Assembly: GCF_041903755.1 (NCBI RefSeq)
Contig: NZ_JBBWVE010000017.1
Span: forward strand, 1-64,000
Source of the DNA: Thiocapsa roseilacustris
GTDB lineage: Bacteria > Pseudomonadota > Gammaproteobacteria > Chromatiales > Chromatiaceae
DNA: 64,000 nt
Direction of reading: 5' to 3'
Both the position numbers and the translations under genes were made by a program. The notes beneath the pieces were generated by a model. That model was not told the origin of the DNA, did no database searches, and saw nothing but the letters and a program-made list of their open reading frames with translations. Every line of letters starts with the position of its first letter. Within the stretch, counting starts at the first letter, position 1. Shown here in pieces: positions 1 to 10,016 of this stretch.

Positions 1-1739
1 TTGCGGTGAGTCTGTCCGCGCCGAGTGCGCTGCCGGTAACGCTGAGCTACGCGATGCTCGACGGCAGTGCCCGGTCGGGTGCGGACTATACGGCGGTTGC
101 GGGGAGTCTGAGCTTTGCCCCGGGCGAGACCGCGCGCACCGTCGAGGTGGCGGTGCTGGACGATCTGCTGCACGAGCCGACCGAGAGCTTCAGCCTGGTG
201 CTGAGCGCGGCGAGCGGTGCGACCCTGGTGCGCGATACGGCCACCGCGACCATCACCGACAACGACCCGATGCCGGGTCTGAGCGTGGCGGACGTCACGG
301 TCTCCGAGGGTGACGGCGTGGCGCGGTTTGCGGTGAGTCTGTCCGCGCCGAGTGCGCTGCCGGTAACGCTGAGCTACGCGATGCTCGACGGCAGTGCCCT
401 GGCGGGTGCGGACTATAGGGCGGTTGCGGGGAGTCTGAGCTTTGCCCCCGGCGAGACCGCGCGCACCGTCGAGGTGGCGGTGCTGGACGATCAGCTGCAC
501 GAGCCGACCGAGAGCTTCAGCCTGGTGCTGAGCGCGGCGAGCGGTGCCGCCTTGGTGCGCGACGCCGCTGTCGCGACAATCTTGGACGACGACGAGCCCG
601 CGTCGATTGCGTGCGGCGAGCCGAGCTTTGCTCCCGGCAGCGAGGCGGGAATGTTCCTGTGGCAGGACTGCGCGACGTTGCAGTGGCATGCGCGGGTTGC
701 GGCAGGCGGCAGCACGACAGTGATGCAGTTCACCGGGTCCGTGGTGTCGAGCGAGCCGTTCCTCGGTGCGGAGGGTGTCCTGCTTGAGCTACCGTGGGAT
801 GTGGTGGACACCAGCGATCTGTCCCGCATGACCTACCGGCTGGACGTGCTAGGTGCCGGTCTCGATGGCTTGACCTTCTCCTTTGCTCCGAGCGCACGGG
901 TGTGCTTCAGTCTGGATGGACCGGCGGGTGCACAAACCTACCTCGGCGCAGCCAAGGTCCTGATGCCGGCATCGTTCGACCTGACGGATTTTGGTGCCTG
1001 CAAGACGGCAGCTGCGGTCGAGCTGTCCTTTGCCGACGTCACGGTCAACGAAGCGGACGGCTTGGTACAGTTCCCGGTAACTTTATCCACAGCAAGCCTC
1101 TCCGAGGTGACCGTGAGTTACTCCACGGCCGACGGCAGTGCACTGGCCGGATCGGACTACGTGGCGGTTTCGGGGATCCTGGTCTTCGCGCCGGGTGAGA
1201 CACTGAAGTTCGTAGAAGTGCCGGTGATCGACGACCATGTTCTTGAGGATACCGAGAGCTTCGCGTTGGTGCTCAGCGTGGCGAACGGTGCCGCCTTGGT
1301 GCGAGACAGCGCCGTCGGGACGATCCTGGACGACGACATGGCATGCGGGACGCCGAGCTTTGCTCCCGGGAGCGAGGCGGGAGTGTTCCTGTGGCAGGAT
1401 TGCGCGACCAAGCAGTGGCATGCGCGGGTTGCGGCGGGTGGCAGCGCGACAGTGATGCAGTTCACCGGGTCCGTGGTGTCGAGCGAGCCGTTCCTCGGCG
1501 CGGAGGGTGTCCTGCTTGAGCTACCGTGGGATGTGGTGGACACCAGCGATCCGTCCCGCATGACCTACCGGCTGGACGTGCTAGGTGCCGGTCTCGATGG
1601 CTTGACCTTCTCCTTTGCTCCGAGCGCACAGGTGTGCTTCAGTCTGGATGGACCGGCGGGTGCACAAACCTACCTCGGCGCAGCCAAGGTCCCGATGCCG
1701 GCATCGTTCGACCTGACTACGCTGCAAAGCTGCAATTGA
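1..1739 (+). CDS. Calx-beta repeat surface protein, 5' end outside window
   Basis: The frame is open to the window edge, so this is the C-terminal part of a longer protein. At least three Calx-beta repeats are visible (DGSA.AGADY, then FAPGETARTVEV, then DDxLHEPTESF), a fold that usually binds calcium in secreted adhesins. They alternate with two copies of a domain of about 130 residues (612-1001 and 1344-1733) with four cysteines: CGxPSF near the start, FLWQDC, a central CFSLDGP and a terminal Cys. The second copy ends the protein. The same domain occurs in the next three large genes. Paired cysteines and Calx-beta repeats argue for an extracellular protein. The role is unknown; an adhesin or matrix protein is an inference. 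Confidence 0.85.
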   Translation, partial: AVSLSAPSALPVTLSYAMLDGSARSGADYTAVAGSLSFAPGETARTVEVAVLDDLLHEPTESFSLVLSAASGATLVRDTATATITDNDPMPGLSVADVTVSEGDGVARFAVSLSAPSALPVTLSYAMLDGSALAGADYRAVAGSLSFAPGETARTVEVAVLDDQLHEPTESFSLVLSAASGAALVRDAAVATILDDDEPASIACGEPSFAPGSEAGMFLWQDCATLQWHARVAAGGSTTVMQFTGSVVSSEPFLGAEGVLLELPWDVVDTSDLSRMTYRLDVLGAGLDGLTFSFAPSARVCFSLDGPAGAQTYLGAAKVLMPASFDLTDFGACKTAAAVELSFADVTVNEADGLVQFPVTLSTASLSEVTVSYSTADGSALAGSDYVAVSGILVFAPGETLKFVEVPVIDDHVLEDTESFALVLSVANGAALVRDSAVGTILDDDMACGTPSFAPGSEAGVFLWQDCATKQWHARVAAGGSATVMQFTGSVVSSEPFLGAEGVLLELPWDVVDTSDPSRMTYRLDVLGAGLDGLTFSFAPSAQVCFSLDGPAGAQTYLGAAKVPMPASFDLTTLQSCN

Positions 1740-1814
1740 GACGTCGACCTGTTTGGCGATGCCGGTAACTTGGAACGGACTGACAGCTTGCACGTAACAG
1801 GGGAACGCAATTAA

Positions 1815-1836
1815 GGCCGCGCTTGCGCGGCCTTTT
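1815..1836 (+). terminator. Rho-independent terminator
   Basis: GGCCGCGC, a two-base loop, GCGCGGCC and then TTTT. The perfect 8-bp stem starts 75 bases after the stop codon of the Calx-beta gene and fits an intrinsic terminator for it. Confidence 0.8.
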
Positions 1837-1839
1837 GTA

Positions 1840-3076
1840 TGCAATGCCGCGCCGGAGTGCTCCAGATGTCAAGCAGACGCAGCCGGCGTCACAGTGCGAT
1901 CGTATCTAACTTGTGGGGTTCATTGGTTCCGGTGGCCGGGAGGCGATCAAAATGGCTTCTTGATTGGACGCGTCGGCGGGACGGAGCCAACTGCAGCGCG
2001 GTTGTCGCCTTCGACGGCAAGACTGGGTGCCTTTCGTGTGATCTGGGCCGCGGAAACCAGGCGCGTCACATGGTTGGCGCATCGGGCTACTCAAAACGAA
2101 ATGCGCCTTCTTGCGCAAATCAGTTCCAACCTATCGATAATGATTGGATTTGCTGCGAGGCAAGCGGATGCGTGGTAGCGACGATCATGCCACTCGTCGG
2201 CTTGGGGTTGGCTATGCACATTCTTTGCCTAATACTTCCCGCTAAGGTTTTTGATCGAGTCACTCGGCCTGCGACGCTCCGCTGGGCGTCGGTGCCTTTC
2301 CGGCTGGCCTTGGGCGCACTCGCGGACCACCAATCCGATCGGGTCGGCCTTCGCGACGGGGCGTCATTGCAGTTTGCGGACAAAGACCGCTGCTAGCGCA
2401 ACAGCTTCCTCGTCTCGGTGTCCAAGTTCGCCGTGGAGGGCACTCCCCAGCGATGGTCGGCATGTTATTTGCTTCGAGAATGGGGCAGCCTGAGTCTGGG
2501 TGGTGGATAGAGTATAAGCGCCTATCATGAAGACGATGGCGGGAATCTTGCTTTCGAATGAGCGACCACTGTAGGTCGGCTACGCTTGGCTGAGATCTTG
2601 AGAACTGGTCGGTGCTGTGTTAGTTCCAGCTAGTTCCAGCCCCAGCTCGCCCGGTATTGACACTTTAGGCAACCCTTGGCGCATTGCGGACAAATCTGGT
2701 CGGGCCTTACCGAGTCACGAGGAACAGCTTGTTCCGGAGAAAACTAGGTTCGCATGCTGGTGGCCGTCGACGTTGCAGGATACGCGTTGCGATAGGAGGG
2801 AGGCTGTCCGACTTGTCCGCGTTGGGTTTGAAAATCGCCGAAAACCGGTCCTAAAATGATCCAAACCGGTGCGCTACGCGAATTTCAGCGACTCTCACCC
2901 GTTTGAGACACTGAATTTCGCGTGAGAGTAATCGGCAAGCCGAAATCGGACAGCCTCCTAGTGAAATGTTTTTCGTGGACAAGTATATTTTCCCGGCTGC
3001 CGGCCTTGTTCCAAGGCGACCGCCGGGCGGATTTGACGCACGCTTAACCGTATAACTCATAACGGTAGAACGAGAT
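1840..3076. other. Gene-poor gap of about 1.2 kb
   Basis: Open frames here (the longest about 185 codons from 1839) are rich in Cys, Arg and Trp, have no recognisable domain and lack a good ribosome site, so I do not call a gene. The only clear structure is the inverted-repeat element at 2799-2958. The promoter of the large gene starting at 3077 should lie in the last 100 bases. Confidence 0.5.
2799..2958. repeat. 160-bp MITE-like element with nested inverted repeats
   Basis: The ends are a perfect 13-bp inverted repeat (GGAGGCTGTCCGA at 2799-2811, TCGGACAGCCTCC at 2946-2958). Inside, ACTCTCAC at 2891-2898 pairs with GTGAGAGT at 2922-2929, and CGCGAATTTCAG at 2877-2888 nearly pairs with CTGAATTTCGCG at 2911-2922. 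There is no coding potential. Size and ends suit a non-autonomous transposable element. No convincing target duplication is visible. Confidence 0.6.
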
Positions 3077-6000
3077 ATGAACGCGAGAACCGCGATTCCG
3101 ACGATGCTTGTTGCATCTTTGCTCCTGATTCCAGCGGTCGGTAGTTCGGACATTCGGTTCGAAGATGCCACGGATATCCTTGGTCCCTTCGGACAGGGCG
3201 AGTCATGGGGTGCTTCGTGGGGAGATCTCGACGCCGATGGATGGCCCGACCTTTTCCTGAACAACCACCGGCTGCGTGCGGCGCTTTACCGCAACGAGGG
3301 ACCGAACGGTTTCCGTGACGTGACCATACAAGCCGATCGGTCCAATACATGGATCTTGACACCCTGGAACGACCAGCATGGTGCGGTTTGGGGCGACTAT
3401 AACAACGACGGGCTCCAGGATCTCTTGGTCTCGACCGGGCGGGTGTACGACGAGCAGCTTTTCGAGAACGTCGGCGGCGCATTCGTTGATCGAACCGCAT
3501 GGTCCGGCATCAATGGAATCGGCGTAGGCGACGGGCGGCATGGAACCTGGCTGGACATCAACGACGATGGTTTGTTGGACCTGATATCGGTGAACTTCAG
3601 TGACAATTTGTTTTGGGAGCGCCAAGCTTCGGGGTCGACAGGATTCGTCAGAGCTAACGCTGCTTATGGTGTCGATTATGTCTGCTTGTTCGGTAATCAT
3701 GCGGTGCAGCTCCTAGACGCCACGGGCGATGGGCGGTTTGAAGTTCTGTGCGTGAACGACGCTACCTTCCCGAGTGCGCTGCTCGATACGGCAACAGTTC
3801 CCTTTACCAATCTAAAAGCCATGTTGCCTCCGCAGCCACTGGTCAATGACGTTGCGCTCGGCGACTTCAATGGAAACCTGCGAACCGATATCTTGGTGTT
3901 GCGAGGAGGCCTGAGGCCTAATGAGGCGCTTCAGGTCGGGCCGAATGCCATCGAAGCCTACAACCAGGTCGGTGAAAACTCGGGCTCGAAAGGATTTCGC
4001 TTTCGGACTGACGGTGTGGTCACCTTCGACGTCGCGACCATCCAGTTCTGGGAGGGTTACGTATTTATTGGTGCGAATGGTTGGAACCCGCCGAACGTTA
4101 AAGACCTGTCATTTGTGCTTGATGCTGCGGATCCTCAAACGTGGGGTATTCAGCAACATGACCCAAGTCTAACGACGCGGGGAATCTACGTCGGGTTCGA
4201 TCCGGCTTCGCAGACCTGGGATGTGCAGGTGCATTCAGATGATGGCGGCCGGCGGTCCTACTTTCTCGTAACCAGCACGCAGCCGATCTCTCAGGTCGAG
4301 AGCACCGGGTTGAACGGTCATGATCTTCCCTGGACACCCCAGTTGTTCCGGAACACGGAGTCGGGATTCGAAGAGGGCACCTTTGCTTCGGGGCTTGGAG
4401 TCCCCTTGAGCTGTGCCAGCGTCGTCACAGGCGATTTCGACAATGACGGAGACTTGGACCTCTATTTCGTGTGCCGCGGCGGCGCCCAGAACCTACCGAA
4501 CCGTCTATTCGAGAACCAGGGTGACGGTACCTTCGCCGAGGTCGACGTGACCGGCGCGGTCGGGGCTGTCGGTTTCAATGTCGCGGATGGTGCGGGTACA
4601 GGCGACAGCGTGGCCGTCGCGGATGTGGATCTGGACGGTTATCTCGATCTCTTCGTGACAAACGGCCTGAATATGGATCCTCTCGACTATGGAGGACCCA
4701 ACCAGCTTTTCCGGAACCTCGGGGGCTCGAATAAGTGGATTATGCTTGATCTGGTCGGTGTTCAGTCCAATCGCGATGCGGTCGGGGCCAAGGTATTCGC
4801 GACTGCAGGAGGGAAAGCGCAGTTGCGGGAGCAGGCCGGTGGGACCCATCGGTGGTCCCAGAATCATCAGAGAATCCATTTCGGGGTTGCTCAGAGTTCG
4901 ACGGTCGACTTGCGGATCGAGTGGCCGAGCGGCCAGATCGACGAGTATTCCGGCTTATCGGTGAACGAGCTCTATCGCGTAACTGAAGGACTTGCAATCG
5001 ATGTCGTCGACCGAGTTCCGCCACCCGACCGGCCTGGGCCGCAGCCGGGAGACGAGTGCGGTGCCCCGATTTACGATCTGTACCGCGATCCGGGTGTTTT
5101 CGTCTGGAAGGAGTGCGATACCGGGCACTGGCGTGTGCGTGTCAGCGGTGGCGGAATCCCGGAGACAGTCCAGTATAACGGATACATATCGGCAACCCGT
5201 TCGTTTCCGAGCCTGACGCCTGTCGGGCTGGAAGGCCTCGACCAGGTTGTCGCGACGAATACCAACAGGATTGACTATCGACTTTACGTCGCCTCAGCGG
5301 GGGATGACGGGTTCGATTTCGATCTCCCTCCGGATGGGCGCGCTTGTTTCAGTCTCGACGAGCCGCCCCGGGGCTCGATCTACGTCGGTGCGCGTCGGCA
5401 GCAGGTGAGTAGCCCCTTCGATTTGGAGACTCTAGGACCTTGTCCGATTTTGTCGGCATTGTCTGCCGATGACGTTGCTGTCAACGAAGCGGATGGAACG
5501 GCGGAGTTTGTCGTCACCTTGTCTTCACCGAGTGCCGCGCCGGTGACGGTGAGTTACGCGACGGCGGACGGGACGGCGACGGCGGGCGAGGACTACGAGT
5601 CGACCTCCGGTGTGTTGACGTTTGCGCCCGGGGAGACCGTGCAGGTGGTGGAGGTAGCGGTGCTCGACGATACCGCGCCGGAGGCGACGGAGAGCTTCGA
5701 TCTGGTGTTGAGCGAGGCGTCGGGTGCGACGATCGCTCGGGGAAGGGCGGTCGGAACGATCCTGGACGACGACACGCCGTTGTCGTGCGGTCAGCCGAGT
5801 TATGCGGCGGGAAGCGAGGCGGGTGTATTTTTGTGGCAGGACTGTGCGAACGCCCGATGGCACGCACGGGTGACGGCGGGCGGCAGCGGCGCAGCGATCA
5901 CCTACAGGGGTGAGATCGTCGCAAGCGAGCCCTTCACCCAAGCGCAGGGTGTGTTGCTTGAGTTGCCGTGGGACGTCGTGGACGTGACCGATCCGACGCG

Positions 6001-8650
6001 CCTCGGTTTCACCTTGGGGGTGGCAGGCACCGGTCAGGACGGTCTTGCTTTTGCATTTCCCGCGGATGCCGATGTCTGTTTCGGGCTGGATGCACCGGCC
6101 GGGGCACAGGTGTACGTCGGGGTTGGCAAGACCGCGGTGGCAACGCCTTTTGACCTGACCACGCTGGGGGCATGCGTGCCTCCTCCGGTGATATCGATCT
6201 CCGATACGGCGCTCTCGGAAGGCGACGGACCGGCGAGCGTTGTTGTCACCCTGTCGGTGCCGCGCAGCGTGCCGGTGACGGTAAGTTACGCGACGGTGGA
6301 CGGGACGGCGACGGCGGGCGAGGACTACGAGTCGACGTCCGGTGTGTTGACGTTTGTGCCTGGGGAGACCGTGCAGGTGGTGGAGGTGGCGGTAATCGAC
6401 GATAACGCGCCGGAGCCGACGGAGACCTTCGGGGTGCTGTTGTCGAATGCCGTCGGTGCCGCATTGGGTCAAGCGACCGCAACGGTGAGCATCCTCGACG
6501 ACGACGTACCCTTGCCGGAGTTGAGTGTCGGGGACGTGACCGCGAGCGAAGGAGACGGGGTGCTTGGGTTCGTGGTGAGTCTCTCGGCGGCAAGTGCAGT
6601 GCCGGTCACGGTAGGGTACGCGACGGTCGACGGTACGGCACTGGCCGGGAGTGATTACCTGCCGGTTGGTGAATCGGAGGGGCTGACCTTCCAGCCTGGA
6701 GAGACCACCAAGACGGTCAATGTGGAGTTGATCGACGACGACATACCCGAGCCGACCAAGACCCTTTACCTGGAATTGATCGCGCCGGATGTTGTGGTTT
6801 TGACGCGCGCACAGGGTACCGCCACGATCCTCGACGACGACGGAGCGCTGTTGGAGTTGAGCGTGTCCGACGTCACGGTGGGCGAGGATGCCGGGGTCGC
6901 GGGTTTCGCGGTGAGTCTATCGGGGGCGAGTGCCGCGCCGGTGACGGTGAGTTACGCGACGGCGGACGGGACGGCGACGGCGGGCGAGGACTACGAGTCG
7001 ACCTCCGGTGTGTTGACGTTTGCGCCCGGGGAGACCGTGCAGGTGGTGGAGGTAGCGGTGTTCGACGATACCGCGCCGGAGGCGACGGAGAGCTTCGATC
7101 TGGTGTTGAGCGAGGCGTCGGGGGCGACGATCGCTCGGGGAAGGGCGGTCGGAACGATCCTGGACGACGACACGCCGTTGTCGTGCGGTCAGCCGAGTTA
7201 TGCGGCGGGAAGCGAGGCGGGCGTATTTTTGTGGCAGGACTGTGCGAACGCCCGATGGCACGCATGGGTGACGGCGGGCGGCAGCGGCGCAGCGATCACC
7301 TACAGGGGTGAGATCGTCGCAAGCGAGCCCTTCACCCAAGCGCAGGGTGTGTTGCTTGAGTTGCCGTGGGACGTCGTGGACGTGACCGATCCGACACGCA
7401 TCGGTTTCACCTTGGGGGTGCGAGGCACCGGGCAGGACGGTCTTGCCTTTGCATTTCCCGCGGATGCCGATGTCTGTTTCGGGCTGGATGCACCGGCCGG
7501 GGCACAGGTGTACGTCGGGGTTGGCAAGACCGCGGTGGCAACGCCTTTTGACCTGACCACGCTGGGGGCATGCGTGCCTCCTCCGGTGATATCGATCTCC
7601 GATACGGCGCTCTCGGAAGCCGACGGACCGGCGAGCGTTGTTGTCACCCTGTCGGTGCCGCGCAGCGTGCCGGTGACGGTAAGTTACGCGACGGTGGACG
7701 GGACGGCGACGGCGGGCGAGGACTACGAGTCGACGTCCGGTGTGTTGACGTTTGTGCCCGGGGAGACCGTGCAGGTGGTGGAGGTGGCGGTAATCGACGA
7801 TAACGCGCCGGAGCCGACGGAGACCTTCGGGGTGCTGTTGTCGAATGCCGTCGGTGCCGCATTGGGTCAAGCGACCGCAACGGTGAGCATCCTCGACGAC
7901 GACGGAGCGCTGTTGGAGTTGAGCGTGTCCGACGTCACGGTGGGCGAGGATGCCGGGGTCGCGGGTTTCGCGGTGAGTCTATCGGGGGCGAGTGCCGCGC
8001 CGGTGACGGTGAGTTACGCGACGGCGGACGGGACGGCGACGGCGGGCGAGGACTACGAGTCGACCTCCGGTGTGTTGACGTTTGCGCCCGGGGAGACCGT
8101 GCAGGTGGTGGAGGTAGCGGTGTTCGACGATACCGCGCCGGATGCGACGGAGAGCTTCGATCTGGTGTTGAGCGAGGCGTCGGGGGCGACGATCGCTCGG
8201 GGAAGGGCGGTCGGAACGATCCTGGACGACGACACGCCGTTGTCGTGCGGTCAGCCGAGTTATGCGGCGGGAAGCGAGGCGGGCGTATTTTTGTGGCAGG
8301 ACTGTGCGAACGCCCGATGGCACGCATGGGTGACGGCGGGCGGCAGCGGCGCAGTGATCACCTACACGGGTGAGATCGTCGCAAGCGAGCCCTTCACCCA
8401 AGCGCAGGGTGAGTTGCTTGAGTTGCCGTGGGACGTCGTGGACGTGACCGATCCGACGCGCATCGGTTTCACCTTGGGGGTGCGAGGCACCGGGCAGGAC
8501 GGTCTTGCCTTTGCATTTCCCGCGGATGCCGATGTCTGTTTCGGGCTGGATGCACCGGCCGGGGCACAGGTGTACGTCGGGGTTGGCAAGACCGCGGTCG
8601 CAACGCCTTTTGATCTCAACACCTTGGGTTCGTGCGTCGCGTTGCCCTAG
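3077..8650 (+). CDS. Giant secreted FG-GAP/UnbV/Calx-beta protein with four CGxPSY domains
   Basis: 1857 residues. A signal peptide (MNARTAIPTMLVASLLLIPAVG) is followed by VCBS/FG-GAP-like repeats to about residue 540, with calcium-loop patterns such as DLDADGWPDL and DFDNDGDLDL. An ASPIC/UnbV-type segment follows at about 550-640 (GTHRWSQNHQRIHFG, RIEWPSG). The rest alternates Calx-beta repeats with four copies of the four-cysteine CGxPSY domain (bases 5057-5443, 5786-6175, 7184-7573, 8246-8635), the first diverged and the last at the C-terminus. The second half is built of almost identical modules. The signal peptide, calcium-binding folds and cysteine pairs indicate an extracellular protein, probably surface or matrix associated. 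No catalytic site was recognised. Confidence 0.88.
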   Translation: MNARTAIPTMLVASLLLIPAVGSSDIRFEDATDILGPFGQGESWGASWGDLDADGWPDLFLNNHRLRAALYRNEGPNGFRDVTIQADRSNTWILTPWNDQHGAVWGDYNNDGLQDLLVSTGRVYDEQLFENVGGAFVDRTAWSGINGIGVGDGRHGTWLDINDDGLLDLISVNFSDNLFWERQASGSTGFVRANAAYGVDYVCLFGNHAVQLLDATGDGRFEVLCVNDATFPSALLDTATVPFTNLKAMLPPQPLVNDVALGDFNGNLRTDILVLRGGLRPNEALQVGPNAIEAYNQVGENSGSKGFRFRTDGVVTFDVATIQFWEGYVFIGANGWNPPNVKDLSFVLDAADPQTWGIQQHDPSLTTRGIYVGFDPASQTWDVQVHSDDGGRRSYFLVTSTQPISQVESTGLNGHDLPWTPQLFRNTESGFEEGTFASGLGVPLSCASVVTGDFDNDGDLDLYFVCRGGAQNLPNRLFENQGDGTFAEVDVTGAVGAVGFNVADGAGTGDSVAVADVDLDGYLDLFVTNGLNMDPLDYGGPNQLFRNLGGSNKWIMLDLVGVQSNRDAVGAKVFATAGGKAQLREQAGGTHRWSQNHQRIHFGVAQSSTVDLRIEWPSGQIDEYSGLSVNELYRVTEGLAIDVVDRVPPPDRPGPQPGDECGAPIYDLYRDPGVFVWKECDTGHWRVRVSGGGIPETVQYNGYISATRSFPSLTPVGLEGLDQVVATNTNRIDYRLYVASAGDDGFDFDLPPDGRACFSLDEPPRGSIYVGARRQQVSSPFDLETLGPCPILSALSADDVAVNEADGTAEFVVTLSSPSAAPVTVSYATADGTATAGEDYESTSGVLTFAPGETVQVVEVAVLDDTAPEATESFDLVLSEASGATIARGRAVGTILDDDTPLSCGQPSYAAGSEAGVFLWQDCANARWHARVTAGGSGAAITYRGEIVASEPFTQAQGVLLELPWDVVDVTDPTRLGFTLGVAGTGQDGLAFAFPADADVCFGLDAPAGAQVYVGVGKTAVATPFDLTTLGACVPPPVISISDTALSEGDGPASVVVTLSVPRSVPVTVSYATVDGTATAGEDYESTSGVLTFVPGETVQVVEVAVIDDNAPEPTETFGVLLSNAVGAALGQATATVSILDDDVPLPELSVGDVTASEGDGVLGFVVSLSAASAVPVTVGYATVDGTALAGSDYLPVGESEGLTFQPGETTKTVNVELIDDDIPEPTKTLYLELIAPDVVVLTRAQGTATILDDDGALLELSVSDVTVGEDAGVAGFAVSLSGASAAPVTVSYATADGTATAGEDYESTSGVLTFAPGETVQVVEVAVFDDTAPEATESFDLVLSEASGATIARGRAVGTILDDDTPLSCGQPSYAAGSEAGVFLWQDCANARWHAWVTAGGSGAAITYRGEIVASEPFTQAQGVLLELPWDVVDVTDPTRIGFTLGVRGTGQDGLAFAFPADADVCFGLDAPAGAQVYVGVGKTAVATPFDLTTLGACVPPPVISISDTALSEADGPASVVVTLSVPRSVPVTVSYATVDGTATAGEDYESTSGVLTFVPGETVQVVEVAVIDDNAPEPTETFGVLLSNAVGAALGQATATVSILDDDGALLELSVSDVTVGEDAGVAGFAVSLSGASAAPVTVSYATADGTATAGEDYESTSGVLTFAPGETVQVVEVAVFDDTAPDATESFDLVLSEASGATIARGRAVGTILDDDTPLSCGQPSYAAGSEAGVFLWQDCANARWHAWVTAGGSGAVITYTGEIVASEPFTQAQGELLELPWDVVDVTDPTRIGFTLGVRGTGQDGLAFAFPADADVCFGLDAPAGAQVYVGVGKTAVATPFDLNTLGSCVALP
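6841..8640 (+). repeat. Tandem 1062-bp coding modules inside the giant gene
   Basis: The sequence starting CGGAGCGCTGTTGGAGTTGA occurs at 6841 and again at 7903, exactly 1062 bases (354 codons) apart. The stretches that follow match almost base for base to the end of the gene. Each unit encodes a Calx-beta repeat, one CGxPSY domain and a further Calx-beta repeat. A third related stretch begins near 5540. The phase is preserved, so unequal crossing-over can change the repeat number without breaking the frame. Confidence 0.85.
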
Positions 8651-8783
8651 GTGCCGAATGCCTCGGTGGGGGGATCTCGATCGCGTAAGCGGACGGAGCC
8701 GTCGCGATCGCGGTAAGGTTTTCGTCGGCGAACGGCGAAGCCTTGACGCGGAGTTACGCGGCGGATGTTAGGAAAGGGACCTC

Positions 8784-9238
8784 CTACAATCCAGGAACCC
8801 AATGGTTCTTGAGCGCGTTGAAGGGATTCACCGCGTCAGCGCGATCGCGATAGAGCTGTGCCACACTCAGAATCTCATGGGGCAACGAGGTCACAAGCAG
8901 GGCGTAAGCCTAGACGACGGTCTCCTCGGTAAGCGCGGGCATGCTCAGGCGCAGTTGCTCGGGATCGCCCTGATGGCGGTGCCGAGAACGTCGCGCGTGA
9001 TCGGGGTGTTCGGGCGTGTCAGCCGCAGCGGGCAGCTCTCGACCCATGCCTCGAAGCGCCCGCTTGGGCGGAGAAAGTCGGTGAAGAACGGCAGCTGCCC
9101 CAGCGGGGTGACCGCCGCCTGCGCATCCCACTCCACATGGACGCGGCCGCCAAAGGTGTCCACCCGCAACCGGGCCGGCATGCCCAGCAAGGCGGTGGTT
9201 TCGGGTTCGCCCTGTGGGTGATGGATCGGCTTGGTCAT
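8784..9238 (-). pseudogene. IS1380-family transposase relic with internal deletion
   Basis: Read from 9238, the first 80 or so residues match the start of IS1380 transposases (RVHVEWDAQAAVTPLGQLPF, then DVLGT). Near 8950 the match changes frame. A stop follows at 8909-8911, after which the extreme C-terminal catalytic region continues (AYALLVTSLPHEILSVAQLY, RDRADAVNPFNALKNHW) to a stop at 8784. The central part, most of a roughly 450-residue enzyme, is missing. A strong ribosome site (GGAGGTC) precedes the ATG. It is a dead remnant; I could not define the insertion ends. Confidence 0.85.
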
Positions 9239-9239
9239 A

Positions 9240-10016
9240 GTGACCTCCTTACGGCGATAGTTCAGCCGCTTGGATCACTCGAGGCAAGGTGTTACCGCGA
9301 TTTTTAGGTTCACTCAATACCAACCTATGCCTGCTCTTGGTGCAATGCGATATCCGATGCACCATAATCGATACCGGCACCGGATCGGATCAGCCGACTC
9401 GGACTCCGGGACCTCGGTCGATCTATCCCGGTTAGGCGCTTTCTCCATGAACCCTGATACGGAGAAAGTGGCTTGCTTCTTGCCTCTTACTTTTGTCAAT
9501 AATGTCATGAAACGAAAATCAACCTTATCGTAGAACCTGGGATAATCTACCTTGAAATAACGACACCCCGCTTAAGACCGGGGCGTCGTACGCAAGTCAA
9601 AAGTTCCCGGGCTCGCTAAAACGGCCGGCGAGGAAGCGGAAACAATTTTTCAGCAGGTACAGACTTATGCTTCTCGATTCAGTCATCGATCTAAACCGCG
9701 TCCAGAGCGACATGCGTCGTTTTTATTGTTCGCTTAGCTTCGGAAATCTCCTTGATCCCAGTGAGACGCGGCTTAGAATTTAAGTTTTTGATGCTTTAAA
9801 CCGCGCCGGCTCCGACAGTCGTCGGAGCCGGCGCGGCCAAGCCATCCAACACATGACGCATACCGCACCTGGCGCGGTTTAACGCTACTTTCCACGAGTT
9901 TATAGTTCTAGCTACGGCTCGTGCCGGGGGTCAGCACGCCCCTGTTGTCGGCTAAGCCAAATCGGCTACGTTGGCATTGGAAAGGCGAATTTGTACATCT
10001 GCCTGGGGATCTCATC
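9240..10016. other. Intergenic region with hairpins, no gene seen
   Basis: No credible coding frame. It contains an imperfect hairpin around 9561-9590 (CGACACCCC / GGGGCGTCG) and, at 9795-9886, a repeat element with a 16-bp perfect hairpin. The leader and promoter of the hydrolase gene at 10017 should be in the last 130 bases. Confidence 0.5.
9795..9886. repeat. TTAAACCGCGCC-ended inverted-repeat element, copy 1
   Basis: Bounded by TTAAACCGCGCC on the left and GGCGCGGTTTAA on the right. The left arm extends into a perfect 16-bp stem (9801-9816 with 9821-9836, loop AGTC). A second element with the same ends and GCTCCGA next to the left arm lies at 63359-63453, 54 kb away. Two diverged copies with shared ends and unshared middles fit a MITE-like family. 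Confidence 0.6.

Noticed and set aside
1839..2396. 185-codon frame after the first terminator
   Set aside because: Cys/Trp/Arg-rich, no domain, starts right after a terminator and has no ribosome site.
5525..7870. Long minus-strand frames (about 315 codons) opposite the Calx-beta modules
   Set aside because: His/Arg-rich translations that repeat with the module DNA; shadows of the plus-strand gene.
9686..9700. TCTAAACCGCGTC motif and its complement near 59788, 60110 and 63331
   Set aside because: Short and imperfect; possibly related to the TTAAACCGCGCC element ends, but too short to define a family by eye.
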